From assembly GCA_013400155.1 (NCBI GenBank), contig VXBM01001232.1, forward strand, positions 62,001 through 126,000: DNA of 64,000 bases, in the 5' to 3' direction. This document shows positions 40,200 to 51,400 of this stretch, piece after piece. Source of the DNA: Helopsaltes ochotensis (lineage: Eukaryota > Chordata > Aves > Passeriformes > Locustellidae). Within the stretch, counting starts at the first letter, position 1. Each line of letters begins with the position of its first letter. The notes under the pieces were generated by a model that worked only from the letters and a program-made list of their open reading frames with translations, searched no databases and had not been told where the DNA came from. The position numbers and the translations under genes were made by a program.

Positions 40200-40410
40200 T
40201 ACCTCGCAGGGCTGTAGTCTGGATATTTATATGAGCGCAGACATGCGAGTTGTCTGTTTTACATATTGCTGCCCTGATTTTTCGGTGCGCGCGATGAATA
40301 ATTTACAGAAGCCGTGTGTAAGTATCTCTTTATTATTCATTATAATGAAGTGAGACAGCAGTAATAGTCCACTAGACTGGAATCCCCCAGGGCCGAACTT
40401 AACTCGGCTG
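40200..40410. other. Candidate conserved non-coding element
   Basis: A unique block with GGATATTTATATGAGCG, ATTTTTCGGTGCGCGCGATG, AATAATTTACAG and TTATTATTCATTATAATG. Inferred from composition only. Confidence 0.35.
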
Positions 40411-41860
40411 CGCTTAGCTCTCCCCCCAGTTAATTTGAAGGAAGAGAGGGCTCGGCTTCCCGACGAGGACAATGCTGTCTGTGGGCACAAGGCTGCCGTG
40501 GTCCGGGGCGTGTGTGACACCAGGCAGGCTCCCCTCGTGCCGCCGGTGCCGCGGCAGGCGTGGAGGGCCATCCGTCTTTCCCGGCGTCCCGACGTGACGT
40601 GGCTGGCATAGACGTACAGCTCCTGCAAGGGGAAAATTACTTGTTTGCGGGAGAATATATGGCTCGTTCCTCTGAACGGAGCGCCCGGGGGGACCCTCAA
40701 ACATGCCAAGTGTCGCCCCTTCCCTGCGCCCGATTAATAATCTCGATCGAGGTGACGCTCTGCAATCTCAGCAGGGGAGGCATATAACACCCCCAGAGCC
40801 TGGGCTGGAGAGGCGCTGCAATGGGGACGAGGACAGGAACAGCCTCCCAACCCCCGTCTGAATTTACAGAAGTGCGGAGAGAGACTCGCACGAGTTTCTT
40901 GATTGACTGTAGGTGCCTTTTCCTACGATCTTGGCCGCACAAAGCTGCGGCAGGTCTGCCACCGCCGGCACTAGCTCACGTCTAGCTTGAATTTGCTGGG
41001 TTTTTTCATGCCAAGAGAAAGCTTCCCTGGCCTGTCCTCAGGTGGCAAAGGTGAAACTCCCAAGAGATGCTGGGCTCTTAATTTAACCAAACGCTCAGAG
41101 CTTTTGCTGCAGATACCGTGGTGGCAGCAGAGAAGGCCACGAGTAAATAGATGGAGAAGAATCCATCAAAGAGCATGAGAAAACCATGTTTTCCAGGAGC
41201 ATTTTAATTCCCTTCCCCCCCATCCCATTCTTTGCCAAGTGTAACTCACCGCCGTGGACTGGAGCTGCCGAGCTCCTGCACGTCTCAGAGCGGGGAGGGT
41301 GGGAGCCAGGCAGGAAATAAATAATGGAAACGACCGCGTTGTGTTTTCAAGGCACTTGTAGGATTTACAGCTGCTTATCCAAATGTTCCCTTCCCTTCCC
41401 TGTGTGCTGGCTTGGCCGTCTCCAGCTGTTTCTGTGCTTCCCCTCTCCCTGTGCATGTGCTGTGGCCCCTGTCCCCAGCAGTAGGGGTGTTTATCACCCC
41501 GGGGATAGCTCCAGGGCTGTGCCGACAAGCTGAACTGTCAGCACATTTTACAGCTTCATCTGGAATTCTCAGTGCACAGCCAAGGCAAGGGGGGCTGTGG
41601 AGGTGGGTGAGAAGGGGGATAGAGCCGGTCTGCTTGGCTTGCAGAGGTCAAACAATGGGAATTTTGTCTGTGGTTCCCCAGTCGTGTGTAAAAGAAAAAG
41701 GGAGGTTTTATTTCTGGCGAGCCCACTGTTTATGTGAAATCTCACATGATGGGGGGATGAGGAAACAGGGAGCACAGCCACGGCGTGCAGCATCTCCATG
41801 CTGGCAGAGCGGGGGAGCCGCACTCCCATCCTGCCCCCATCCCTTTTTGGGACCCAGGAT

Positions 41861-42206
41861 TGTCGTGTTTAGCGCAGCAAGAACAACACAGGACACTCGA
41901 TGGGGGGAAAGATCAGAAAGAGGGCTTGACCTTTATTTTCCTTTCTTATATAGTTTTCAGGTCCATGCCAGGGATTGGATGAGAGTGTGGCCACCTCTCC
42001 AATTCCACTGGCCCAGCTGACAGTCAATCAAATGTTTTTTTACTCAGAATGCAGGTGATGTTTACCAGAGAAAATTCCCAAACAACCCTATCTATTGATA
42101 ACACCAGCGTGAGAAAGAAGCAAAGGCAATGCACAACACTGAGAATTCTGACTCCACTCTAAGAACTAAGAAACACACCAGAAAGGCTGCAAAAGTCAGG
42201 GCGACA
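41861..42206 (-). mobile_element. Solo LTR of an endogenous retrovirus, antisense to OPCML
   Basis: On the + strand it begins TGTCG and ends CGACA, a 5-bp terminal inverted repeat. It is flanked by near-identical 6-bp sites (CAGGAT at 41855-41860 and CGGGAT at 42207-42212), as expected of a class II (ERVK-like) target duplication. Read on the minus strand it has a TATA box (complement of 41946-41953) followed by AATAAA (complement of 41932-41937). Its central part matches the elements at 7249, 19425 and 22051. No viral genes are present. It ends 56 bases before the Ig1 exon. Confidence 0.8.
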
Positions 42207-42262
42207 CGGGATGCTCTGTGTGTCCCGTTCCAGGTGTGTGACCCCCTGTGTGTCCCCTGCAG

Positions 42263-42495
42263 GTGTACTGTGGATGACCGGGTGACGCGGGTGGCGTGGC
42301 TGAACCGCAGCACCATCCTGTATGCCGGCAATGACAAGTGGTCAATAGACAACCGCGTGGTCATCCTGTCCAACACCAAGACCCAGTACAGCATCAAGAT
42401 ACACAACGTGGACATTTACGATGAGGGCCCCTACACCTGCTCTGTGCAGACAGACAATCACCCCAAGACTTCACGCGTCCATCTCATCGTGCAAG
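42263..42495 (+). CDS. OPCML: OPCML exon: Ig1 domain from its first cysteine
   Basis: The exon starts after CCCCTGCAG. Its first base completes the codon before the cysteine (Arg in other IgLONs), and it ends one base into the next codon before GTAAGT. It encodes 77 whole residues covering most of Ig1: first cysteine, the VAWLNRST core with tryptophan and a sequon, the NDKWSID strand, and [15 protein letters not shown] with the second cysteine. This is almost invariant in IgLONs. Compared with the mammalian protein I recall, the middle strands differ ([14 protein letters not shown] and IKIHNVDI). A solo LTR ends at 42206, only 56 bases upstream. A second CAG at 42231-42233, in a near-duplicate of the acceptor, would add 29 bases and shift the frame if used, so 42263 is the supported start. 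Confidence 0.95.
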
Positions 42496-45400
42496 GTAAG
42501 TCTGAGCGTGCCTCGTGCTGTTGCTGTGTTTGATCTGGGAGGCTGCCTGGACTTGGGAAGGGTTTGGAGGCCCTCTGGGTAGTGGGGTTGGAGCTAGCAT
42601 TAGTTGCTTCAGAGATTGCACGGCATGGGGAGCAGTGGTGTGGACAAGTGCCCACCGTGCCAGGGAGGAGATGAACGTGCATTGTCTCAGCCTTGCTGTG
42701 TTGCACAGTCGTCACATGGGGCAGAGGACACCTGAGAACTGCCCATGGGGCTTCTGAGCTCTGCTTTATTCCCCCTTTGCCTGTCCCCTGCTGTGAATTT
42801 CACCTGTCTCCACTGCTTGGAACCATGTTGCTTGGCTTGCTCCATCAGGGATTTGTTAGGAAGGTGCTCAAGCACGCATTCGAAGATGCTTCAGGAGAGC
42901 CAAAAGCAACCTGCTGCCAGGCACGGGGGAGAAACAGATCCCAACAACACAACGCTCCATGGTTTTGGGAGAGAGGTTAAAATCACCGTGGGGCCATGAA
43001 GGGCTCTTGGCACAGGGCTTGATAGGCAAGTGTATCAATACAGCAGCTGCTGTTGGGCTGCAAAGCAGCGTCCTGAGGCTGTTCTGGTGGGGGGATCCAG
43101 GTGCTGGCAGATCAGAGGGGCCAGTAGCACTCTGATGGATGCTGCCTCTGGATTCTTGCGGCTTTGCACCAGCTACTGGCTTTTGTCCGGTCTCTAGATT
43201 AATTTTTCAGAGTTAGTGTTAGTTCAGGTTAGATAAAGATAATGAAAGTTTCCTAATCCTCTTAAAGAAGATTTATTTGGCTGAGTAGAAAGCTCTCAGA
43301 ATACAATAAAGCGTGTATAAAACCAGGACCTAATCTTTCCTTTAATTTCAAACAGCTGATGGGTATTGATTTTGCAATGAGCAAATCTGAAAACTTTCTC
43401 AGCCTCGACATGTCTCTGAGAAGCCCCCAACAGAGTTATGTATGTATTTATGTACCCTTCTCATTGGCTAGAGGCAGGGGTTGATTGTGGTCACCTATCC
43501 AACAGGTTTTCCTGCCTGCTGGTTGTGGGAGTGTGTTGGGAAACCCCGGATTGCATGCACCAGATTGTGGTGAAGGAGGGGAGTGCTCACCTCGGGAGGG
43601 GTGGAGTGGAGATCCACTGGAAGCATCCTTCCATCCCCTTGTTCGGAGCTGTCTCTCTCCTCCTTTTTGAGTTGTGTGCGAGCTGTCCATCTGTGAGGTT
43701 TAATCTGTTTATCCTGTCTGCTCTCTAATCGTGCTAATCCATCCAGTCAACACCGGTGAAGTATCCGAGTGCTTTGCACCTAATGAAATCGTGTGAACTG
43801 GCAGCAATGCTCAGCCCCTGCTGCCCTCACCCCCTTTTCAGAGTGATGCAGGCACTTGCCAGGCATGGGCAGGTGAAAGTGAGAGAGAGTTTGTGTTCAG
43901 AGTGATGGTCTGGTGGTGAGAAATTCCTAACTGTGCTGGGGAAAGTTTTTTCCCCTGGTGTGAGCAGGTCCTGCTGAATTGCTCCCACCGCAGCGATGAC
44001 TGGTTCTCAGCGGTGTCACTTCTGCACAGCTGGAGGGAAGCGTGTGAGGAACTGGGGGTGCAGGCACGGGTCAAGTGGTCCATGCTGAGCAGTGTCTGCA
44101 CTTTTCTTTCAGTGTGTTAAGCTCAAACCACATGGTTTGCCCAGCTGAGAAAATCCATCTGTAGGTGCCTTTGATGGTGGTGATGAGAGAGGCAAATCCT
44201 GTGCTCTGTTCCCAGTTCAGCCTGAGGAAGAGAAGTTTGTATGGATGTGCCATAGCAGCCATCCAATATCTGAAGGAGCCTACGAGGAGGTCAATAGGAA
44301 CTCTTCATCAGGAATTGTAGTTAAAAGGAATAATGGGTTCAAACTGAAAGAGAGGAAATTTAGGCTTGATGTAAGGAAGAAATTCCTTCCTGTGAGGGTG
44401 GTGAGGCCCTGGCACAGGTTGCCCAGAGAAGCTGTGGCTGCCCCATCCCTGGAAGTGTTCAGTGGGTTGGACAAGGTTTGGAGCAGCCTTGGATAGTGGA
44501 AGGTGTCCCTGCCCGTAGCAGGGGCTGGAATGAGATGAGCTTTAAGGTCACTTCTAACCCAAGCCATTCTATCATTCAGCTCCACTGCAGTTCCTTGGTG
44601 GCTAAATTGTGCTTTCTGTGACGGTGAACAACACACAGTCCTTTGCTCAGCTCTGAGAGGAAAGGAGTGATTTTCCAAAGATGGATTTGGTCCTGGCTGT
44701 TACTGCAAGCAGAGCACGCATTTTACAGGGATGGGAGCAAAACACTGTTTCTGGCCTCAAAATTGAGGTTTAGGTCTGTCCTCTGTTTGTTGCCCTCACT
44801 GTGCCAGCAGGATGGCAAACAAGCAGTAATGACCAGTTAGCAACTATATTCAGGTCAATTAATTTCTATTTGTATTTTGCAAAACTATAAGTTGGCCGGA
44901 GAGAGTATTGATTCTTTGTGCCTGTGTTCAATTGGGTTTTAATTGTGCTACTGAGGGGCCCAGCCTTCCCTCCCAGCAACCCGGCAATAAATCTGCCAGG
45001 GAATCGCCGTCAACAGTAAATGTGTCTCTTAGTAGCACTATTAATATGTCTCTTGCATTGGTTCATTGCAACAGCCGTTAACAGGGTTTATAAGAGCATA
45101 GATGGCAGGAAGCCAGCGGGTTTTTTTCATCTCCCTTTTCCTCTTTTTGTCAGGAGCTGCCTCGTGATGAAGGGATGGATGCTTTCAGAGATGTACGTGG
45201 TGCTTATGGCACGCTGCTGTGTTCTGGGGAGAGTTTGGGAGGCAGAGGGAGAACAGGCATTTAAGCTCACATAAGTAGGAGATGAGCCACCCCATCCTCC
45301 TCTTGCCATAGAGGCTGAGTGAGCTGAAGTGGGGTGAGCCCTCCTGCCTCTGGGGTGAGCACTGCAAAGGGCACCTCTCAAAAAGGGGGAGAGGGAGAGC

Positions 45401-48400
45401 TGGGAGGTGCAGGCTTGCAAGGAGGAGCTGGCACACCTTAATGGCATCACGCTGCAGGATGTTTTTGGTGTGAGGAGTGTGGCAGGCTGTAGGCAGGACA
45501 CAGCCCTGCCGTCGTGGCTTGGGCTGCTTCAGGGTGTTCTTCAGTCCGAAACGTGGAGCTCAGGGTCAGTGTTTTGGTGGAGGCTGTGAGCTTGGGATCC
45601 CTTCTGGTGGAGATTTTGGTGGTGAAGGTTGGTACTGGCCATCCCTGCCTGACAGTGCTCTTTGGTATTTCTCAGATGTCCTCTGTTTCTGATTCATTTA
45701 GAGAACCCTTCCCTGTACTGCCTTGATCCTCCTCGCCATACTGAAGCCTCTCCCAGCTGTTGGCATTGTTTCTCTTGTTTCTGGTTGGCACAATCCAACC
45801 TTTTTTTGCTGCTTTCCTCGCCCTGGGAACCAGGACAGGTTTTGAAGGGCCATGGCCTTCCTTTACAGGGTGTGGTTGTGTGGTGTGTTATCCAAATCCA
45901 CCCAGGGATGCTCCCCTGCAGCTGGCCCTGTGTCTCACCGCCTCTCAAAGCAGCACCAGTGCAGATGTAGCTTCTCTCTGAAGTGTTTTGAAGTGCTTCA
46001 AAACCAAACTGAGCCTTCTCTTTTTCCCTTGTGATAACAACTGGCTCCTTAAGGCTCTCAAAGGGCTACCCCCCACACCAAACCAGCCCCACTGAGATCT
46101 TTGTCTCTGAAAGGAAAAGGTTGGATGGAAAGTTGCAGCTAGACCCCTATCTCAACCTTCCCTCCTCCCTGAAGAAGCAAAGGATGGGCAGGAGAGTGAA
46201 AACGGCCAAAGGATGGTGATGCAGGAGCAATGTGGCAGTGAATTCAAAGACAAAGCAGCCCAGAGAAAATCTGGAAGGAATAGCAAAGTTTGAAGAAGAA
46301 AGCAACTAGAGGGGGGAAAAGAAAACAAAAAACAAAAAGGGATGAGAAGAAAAGCCCAGAGACCCTAGAACAAAGGAAAGGGAGAAGGAAATTTGCACAC
46401 ACAGAAAAGCAGCAGAACATCAAAAGGGCAGGAGGCAGCAAAGGGGAGAAATGAAAGAATAATGAAGGAGTGAGGGCAGGGAGAGGGGGAAGGTCTGGAA
46501 GGAGGAAGAGTCAGGCTGGCAGGCAGAAAACAACACACAGTGCTCAGATGGGAACGGCCACTGCCCCTAAAGTGCCTGCCATGATGTGCTAACCCAAAAT
46601 CCAGATGGGAGAACAAGAAAGGGACAGGATGGGGTGCACAGTACAGCATCCTTGGGCTCCCAGTCTCAAAGCTGCCTGAACCTGGTGAAAAGGTGCCATG
46701 GCACGTGCCACAGGGCCCAGCAGCAACAGATGATTAATTACTGCAAAAAAGCAAACCTGGGGAAGAGGAGGGAGAACTGGTGAAGTTGTTTCCCCATTAT
46801 ATTTCCGAACAGAAAGAACGTTTTAGCTCGCGCACAAATAGCTCCCTGGGAAGCACTCTCACTTCCTAATTGTTCATAAATTTACTGACAGGTGGTTACA
46901 CAGTAGGTATAACACTGTGAGTTTTGGTTTTATTGCTTTCCCTGTCTCAAAGTGAAAACTTGGAGAAAAAGGATGCACTGTGTGCAGTCGGGCAGCTCCG
47001 CCTGGCAAAGGGTGCTCGGTGCCTGCATTTCATTTTTGCCATGTTCCTTCCTGTAAAAGGATCCCACAGAGGGTGTTTTACCTGGGGAAGGCTGTGAAAA
47101 GAGGGTGCTCAAGACCTCAAGCAAAGGGAAAAGGAAGATATTACCAAAGCGGAGTGCCTGTAGAAAAAGCGAGGGCATGACACGCAGCTCACTCGTCAGG
47201 GAAATTTGACAAAAATAATTTTGTTGACCAAACCGTAGCTTTTAGAAGTGCTTAATCCATTGTCTCAATAAAATCAGTTCTGATGAGCCTCTCAGGCTGG
47301 GCTGTCACCAGAACAGTTCGATCAGAGGTGATTGTTGCTGCCAAGAAGCAACATGTTGTTAAAGCTCTCGATGTCACCTCCTTGCCCCAGTCATTTCCCC
47401 TGTGGGAACACTGAGGTGCATTTGCACAGGGTTACTCTGTGTGTCCTCACTGGTATCTCCTGCACCCCAAAAGCAATGAGTTGGAGAGAGGGAAAGCATC
47501 CATTTCCATCTGGATGGCTCTCAGGTGCCCCATTTAAGGGCATCAGCCCCAAACAGGAGCTGTTCTAGGGAAGGTCTCGTGTTGCTGGTGCCTTCAGCAG
47601 ACACACAGGGATAGGAGGAGGCCCTGGTGCCACCCCGCTGTGCTTCTCATCACTGAAGGAGATGGAAAGCACAGGCAAAATGTGAGCTTTCAGCATATTT
47701 GCCTCCTTTGTGCTGACTTTCTGTACGCTAATGAGACCTTGCGCAGTGACACCTCTGACAGCCCCATTCTGCTGTGCTGGGGAGGCTTGTGCAGAGCTGG
47801 AGATGCCTGGGGCTAAAGGCAGCCGGGGTGCTGGGAAGGGAGGCAGTGTCATCTCCTGCAGGCATCCCTCCCCTGCCGGGGTGACAGTCCCTCTCCCTGC
47901 TGCTGACAGCATCACCTGTCACAGGACGCAGCTGGACACTGCAGCTGGAGAGGGGAGGGAGCTGCATGAACGCTGCACCTCCCCAGAATAGGAGATGTGC
48001 GAGAAGGGATGGAAAGTGAGGTGCCAGGGCAGGACAGTATCCATGGAGGCTTCAGAGCTCCGAAGATGAGATGTCCCTCTCTGCTGCCCCTACGGGGACC
48101 TGTCCCCCAAGCAGAGGTGGACAAGTGGCTGTTGCCCGGCGGTTTGAAGAGCCCGTGGTTATCCACCTGTCATCTCCCCTTATCAGCAGTGTAGGAAGAG
48201 ACCTCTTTTAATGGATTAGGAGCTAATGATGTGGAGGAGGGACATCAGTTGCATGTGTCAGCCACTGTGCTCATGCAGGCTCTCCGCTCCGAGGCGTGCA
48301 GCAGTAATGATCTGGCAGCTAAAAATAATCCAGGGCCAGGGCGGCGAGTGGCTCCGGTAGGGATGGGCGCTCCGGAGCGGCCGGGGATGAGTCAGCCTGC

Positions 48401-51400
48401 ACACGGTCCTGCGTGCGTCACCGTCATGTGCGCTCGCTGAGCACGCTGCCCTTCCCGAGGGGCTGCTTCTCCCGGCACGGCTTAGCAGGGAAGAGGCGTC
48501 CCTGCCGGCGGGGACCGTCCCTCCTCACGCCTGGGTGTCCGAGCCGAGCTTTCCCGTTTCTTTTTCCCCGAGATGGGACAACAAGCGCAAAGGCATCACC
48601 GGTGCCCGGAGCAGATGGCAGGATGGGACACTCTGGGGAGTGTGAACGCCCAGGGGTCTGTTGGTCCAACCTGGAATGCCTCAATCTTCCCAGAGGGAGA
48701 GGTCTTACAAGAGACAGCCTTCCGGAGGTCTCGGGCAGTCCTCTGGCTCCACCTCAGCAAGGTGCAGCTGTGGCTGCAGGTGATCAGCTCTGAGCAGTGA
48801 TTTCAGCTCTGCCTTGCGAGGTGATCCCAGACCGACTCAGGGACAGAGACAGGAGAGTCACATAGCAGTTCCACAGGGCAGCCTTTTTTGTCCAGCATCC
48901 TGCGAAGGGGGCCAGGGATGACAGCTCCCTGCTGAACTGGGCAGAAGCTGGGGTATTTATGGGGGTAAGCAAGGGGGTATTTATGGGGGAAAGCAGGATG
49001 GTACCAAAGGGGAAAGAGCAAGGGGTTAGAAAGAATCTACACGGGTGTATCAGAGCATGATGGGATTTCACCAGGACCAGGGAGAACAGTCTTCATCTAA
49101 GGGTTATCTCTCCCGGGCAGGGTTGAGGTGAGCTTATCACATTCCATTCAAGGGCCATCCCTCCAGGGCAGAGACTTGGCAAGCTTATCTGCCTCCACAG
49201 GGGAGAGCCCCACAGATATCCGAGTATTGCACCTCGCATCACAGGGCATGGCAGCGTCACTGAGGTGTGATCCCCTGGCCAGCCCCACAGGGCCCAGGCT
49301 GGGAGGTGAGGGCAGGGCTGGCACCTCACCGTCCCCAGGGATGGTGGCAGACACTGGCACCACGGAGAGTGCGGATCGGCACATCAGGCGGCACAGGTCT
49401 CGAGTGGTAAAGGAAGGAGATAAATCACGGCTTATTGTTATTGAATTTAGTGGCATCGCTTTCACATTCAATTTCTCTCGCCGGCTTTCCGAACAAACAA
49501 GAAATTACAGTGTAAATGTATTTTTTGGCTTACCAAACCTTATGCATTAACTTCCCTGTGATTAATATTACGCGGGGCTGACGAAACCCTCTGCGCGCCG
49601 CTCGTCGCTCCGGTGAGACTGCACCGCTCATCGCTTCCTCGGGATTTGTTCTTTATTCAATTTGCTTGTAGTTGTAGACTTCTGCGAGGCAGGACTGTGG
49701 ATAAAAGGGGATAGAGATGGTGTTCTGCCCTGTTTTTCTCACTGCAGCTGTGGAGGGCAGAGGGAGGGAAATGTAGAGAACCAAAGGTAATTTAGGGAAA
49801 GGATGCTGTCAGCAGGTAAAGGACTAGGAACAGCACCCAGCGTCATGTTGCAGGACTGCAAGGATTTAGCAGGGATGCCTGACCAGGGAGGGGACCAAGA
49901 GGGATGTATGAGGCATGGGAGAGCCTTTGGACTCCACGCCCAGCACCGATCCCGAGCTGTCACCACTTTGAGACAGCTTCGGTGAGATGTACTTGTCAGG
50001 GCAGCCAGACCTTGGCCATCCCTGTCTCATGGAACTGACAGGGTGTGGCTGTGGGCTGGTTTTATCCACACAATCATGTTTGCCACCAAACTCGCTCTGC
50101 CTGCATCCCCAAGTGGCCCCAGTTTCCCCCCATTCCTCCCATAGGATAAAATCCTCCCATGGCAAACCAGTGCGTCCTTGAGACACCATCCTTGACAGCC
50201 CAGTCAGAGGGATCTATAAAAATGTAATCAAGGTCCTTCGATGTCCTTCTCCAAGTCCTGATAACCTCGTAGACAATGATCTCAGTCACGGGTATTGAGC
50301 TGCCCGGTGGGGTCCCCGTGCTGTCCATGGGTGTCCCTCCACTGCGTGTCCCTGCTGGCTCACAGGGGCATTCCTGATTGGATTAGGGCAGGCAGTGGAA
50401 GCACGGCCGTGCTTCCCTGGCCTCTGGATGTTCAGGAAATGCAGTTACCCACTGTGAGACCTGCTGGCATGTCTGTGTCAGCATCCTTTGCTAAGGGAAG
50501 GGCACTCAGGCTGATGTGTGGGTTTGTGTGGCTTGGGGTTTTCTGAATGGGAGCACTGGGACTGTAGTGGTTATGGGTAGTGGTAATTTTTTCCACAGGA
50601 ATGAAAGTATTTCTGTGCCCAGGAGGGGGACAAGCTCACATCTGTGCCCTGAGCACCAGCTTCTGCATCTCATTTTGTACTTGTTGTTTGGGACTCAGGG
50701 GACAGGAAAGGGATGCCAGCCTTGAACTGGAGGTGGCTGGGAGGGCAAGGATAGAACAATGACCATGATTTTGCTGATGCTCTGCATCACACACCATTGT
50801 TCTAGTCCAGCATCTGCAGGCAAAAACAGCGATGAGACAGGCTGCTGTCTGGAGCAGGGGTGGCATCCCAAGGTCTCAGCATTCCCTAATGATGGTGATG
50901 TCATCTTGGACCAAAACTGCTCATGAGGAGGCCTGGTACGCAGGCTCAGGAGCAGATGAAAAATGCCCAGTTGTGGGAAGCTTTGTCCTCAATGTTCTTG
51001 TAGTTTTCAGATATTGCTGGTACCAGTTTGAGGTGCTGTTACTGGAGGGGAGAGGTGCAAGGATGCTGGTAATATGGATTAGTGTCATCTTGTCTGAGTG
51101 AGGAAGGGCCATTTGCAGCCTTCCCAGAGCTCATTGTGGCTGCGCTGTCGGAGTTGGCCGGTTCTGCTCCGAGTGTTAACTACATTTTCCAGCAGTTGCC
51201 GGCACACACTTTTCATTTTTGGATTGCTGCTTTCCCCTGAAGGACTCAGACAATCTCCCTCTGCTATAACAGACTGTACTTCTATATTAATGTGTCAAGT
51301 TGCTGGGAAATTTACTGCTTTGCAGAGCCCATAGGGCTGCAGAGCCCACGCCGCGTCTTTGCCATGGCTCATCCTGCTGTGCCGCCTCTCCCGCGCCAGG

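Larger units (their letters stand above)
1..42262 (+). other. Non-coding stretch, presumed OPCML intron upstream of the Ig1 exon
   Basis: No reading frame in these 42 kb resembles a known protein, and the preceding OPCML exon (residues before the Ig1 cysteine) was not found on either strand. The stretch is a mosaic of CR1 tails, solo LTRs, simple repeats, two gaps and unique AT-rich blocks with homeodomain-type cores such as TAATTA. IgLON genes are known for very long 5' introns dense in conserved non-coding elements, which fits. A first exon could still lie in gap 10915-11542. Confidence 0.75.

Noticed and set aside
41861..42206. Intact endogenous retrovirus
   Set aside because: Only a single LTR is present, with no gag, pol or env sequence next to any of the four copies.
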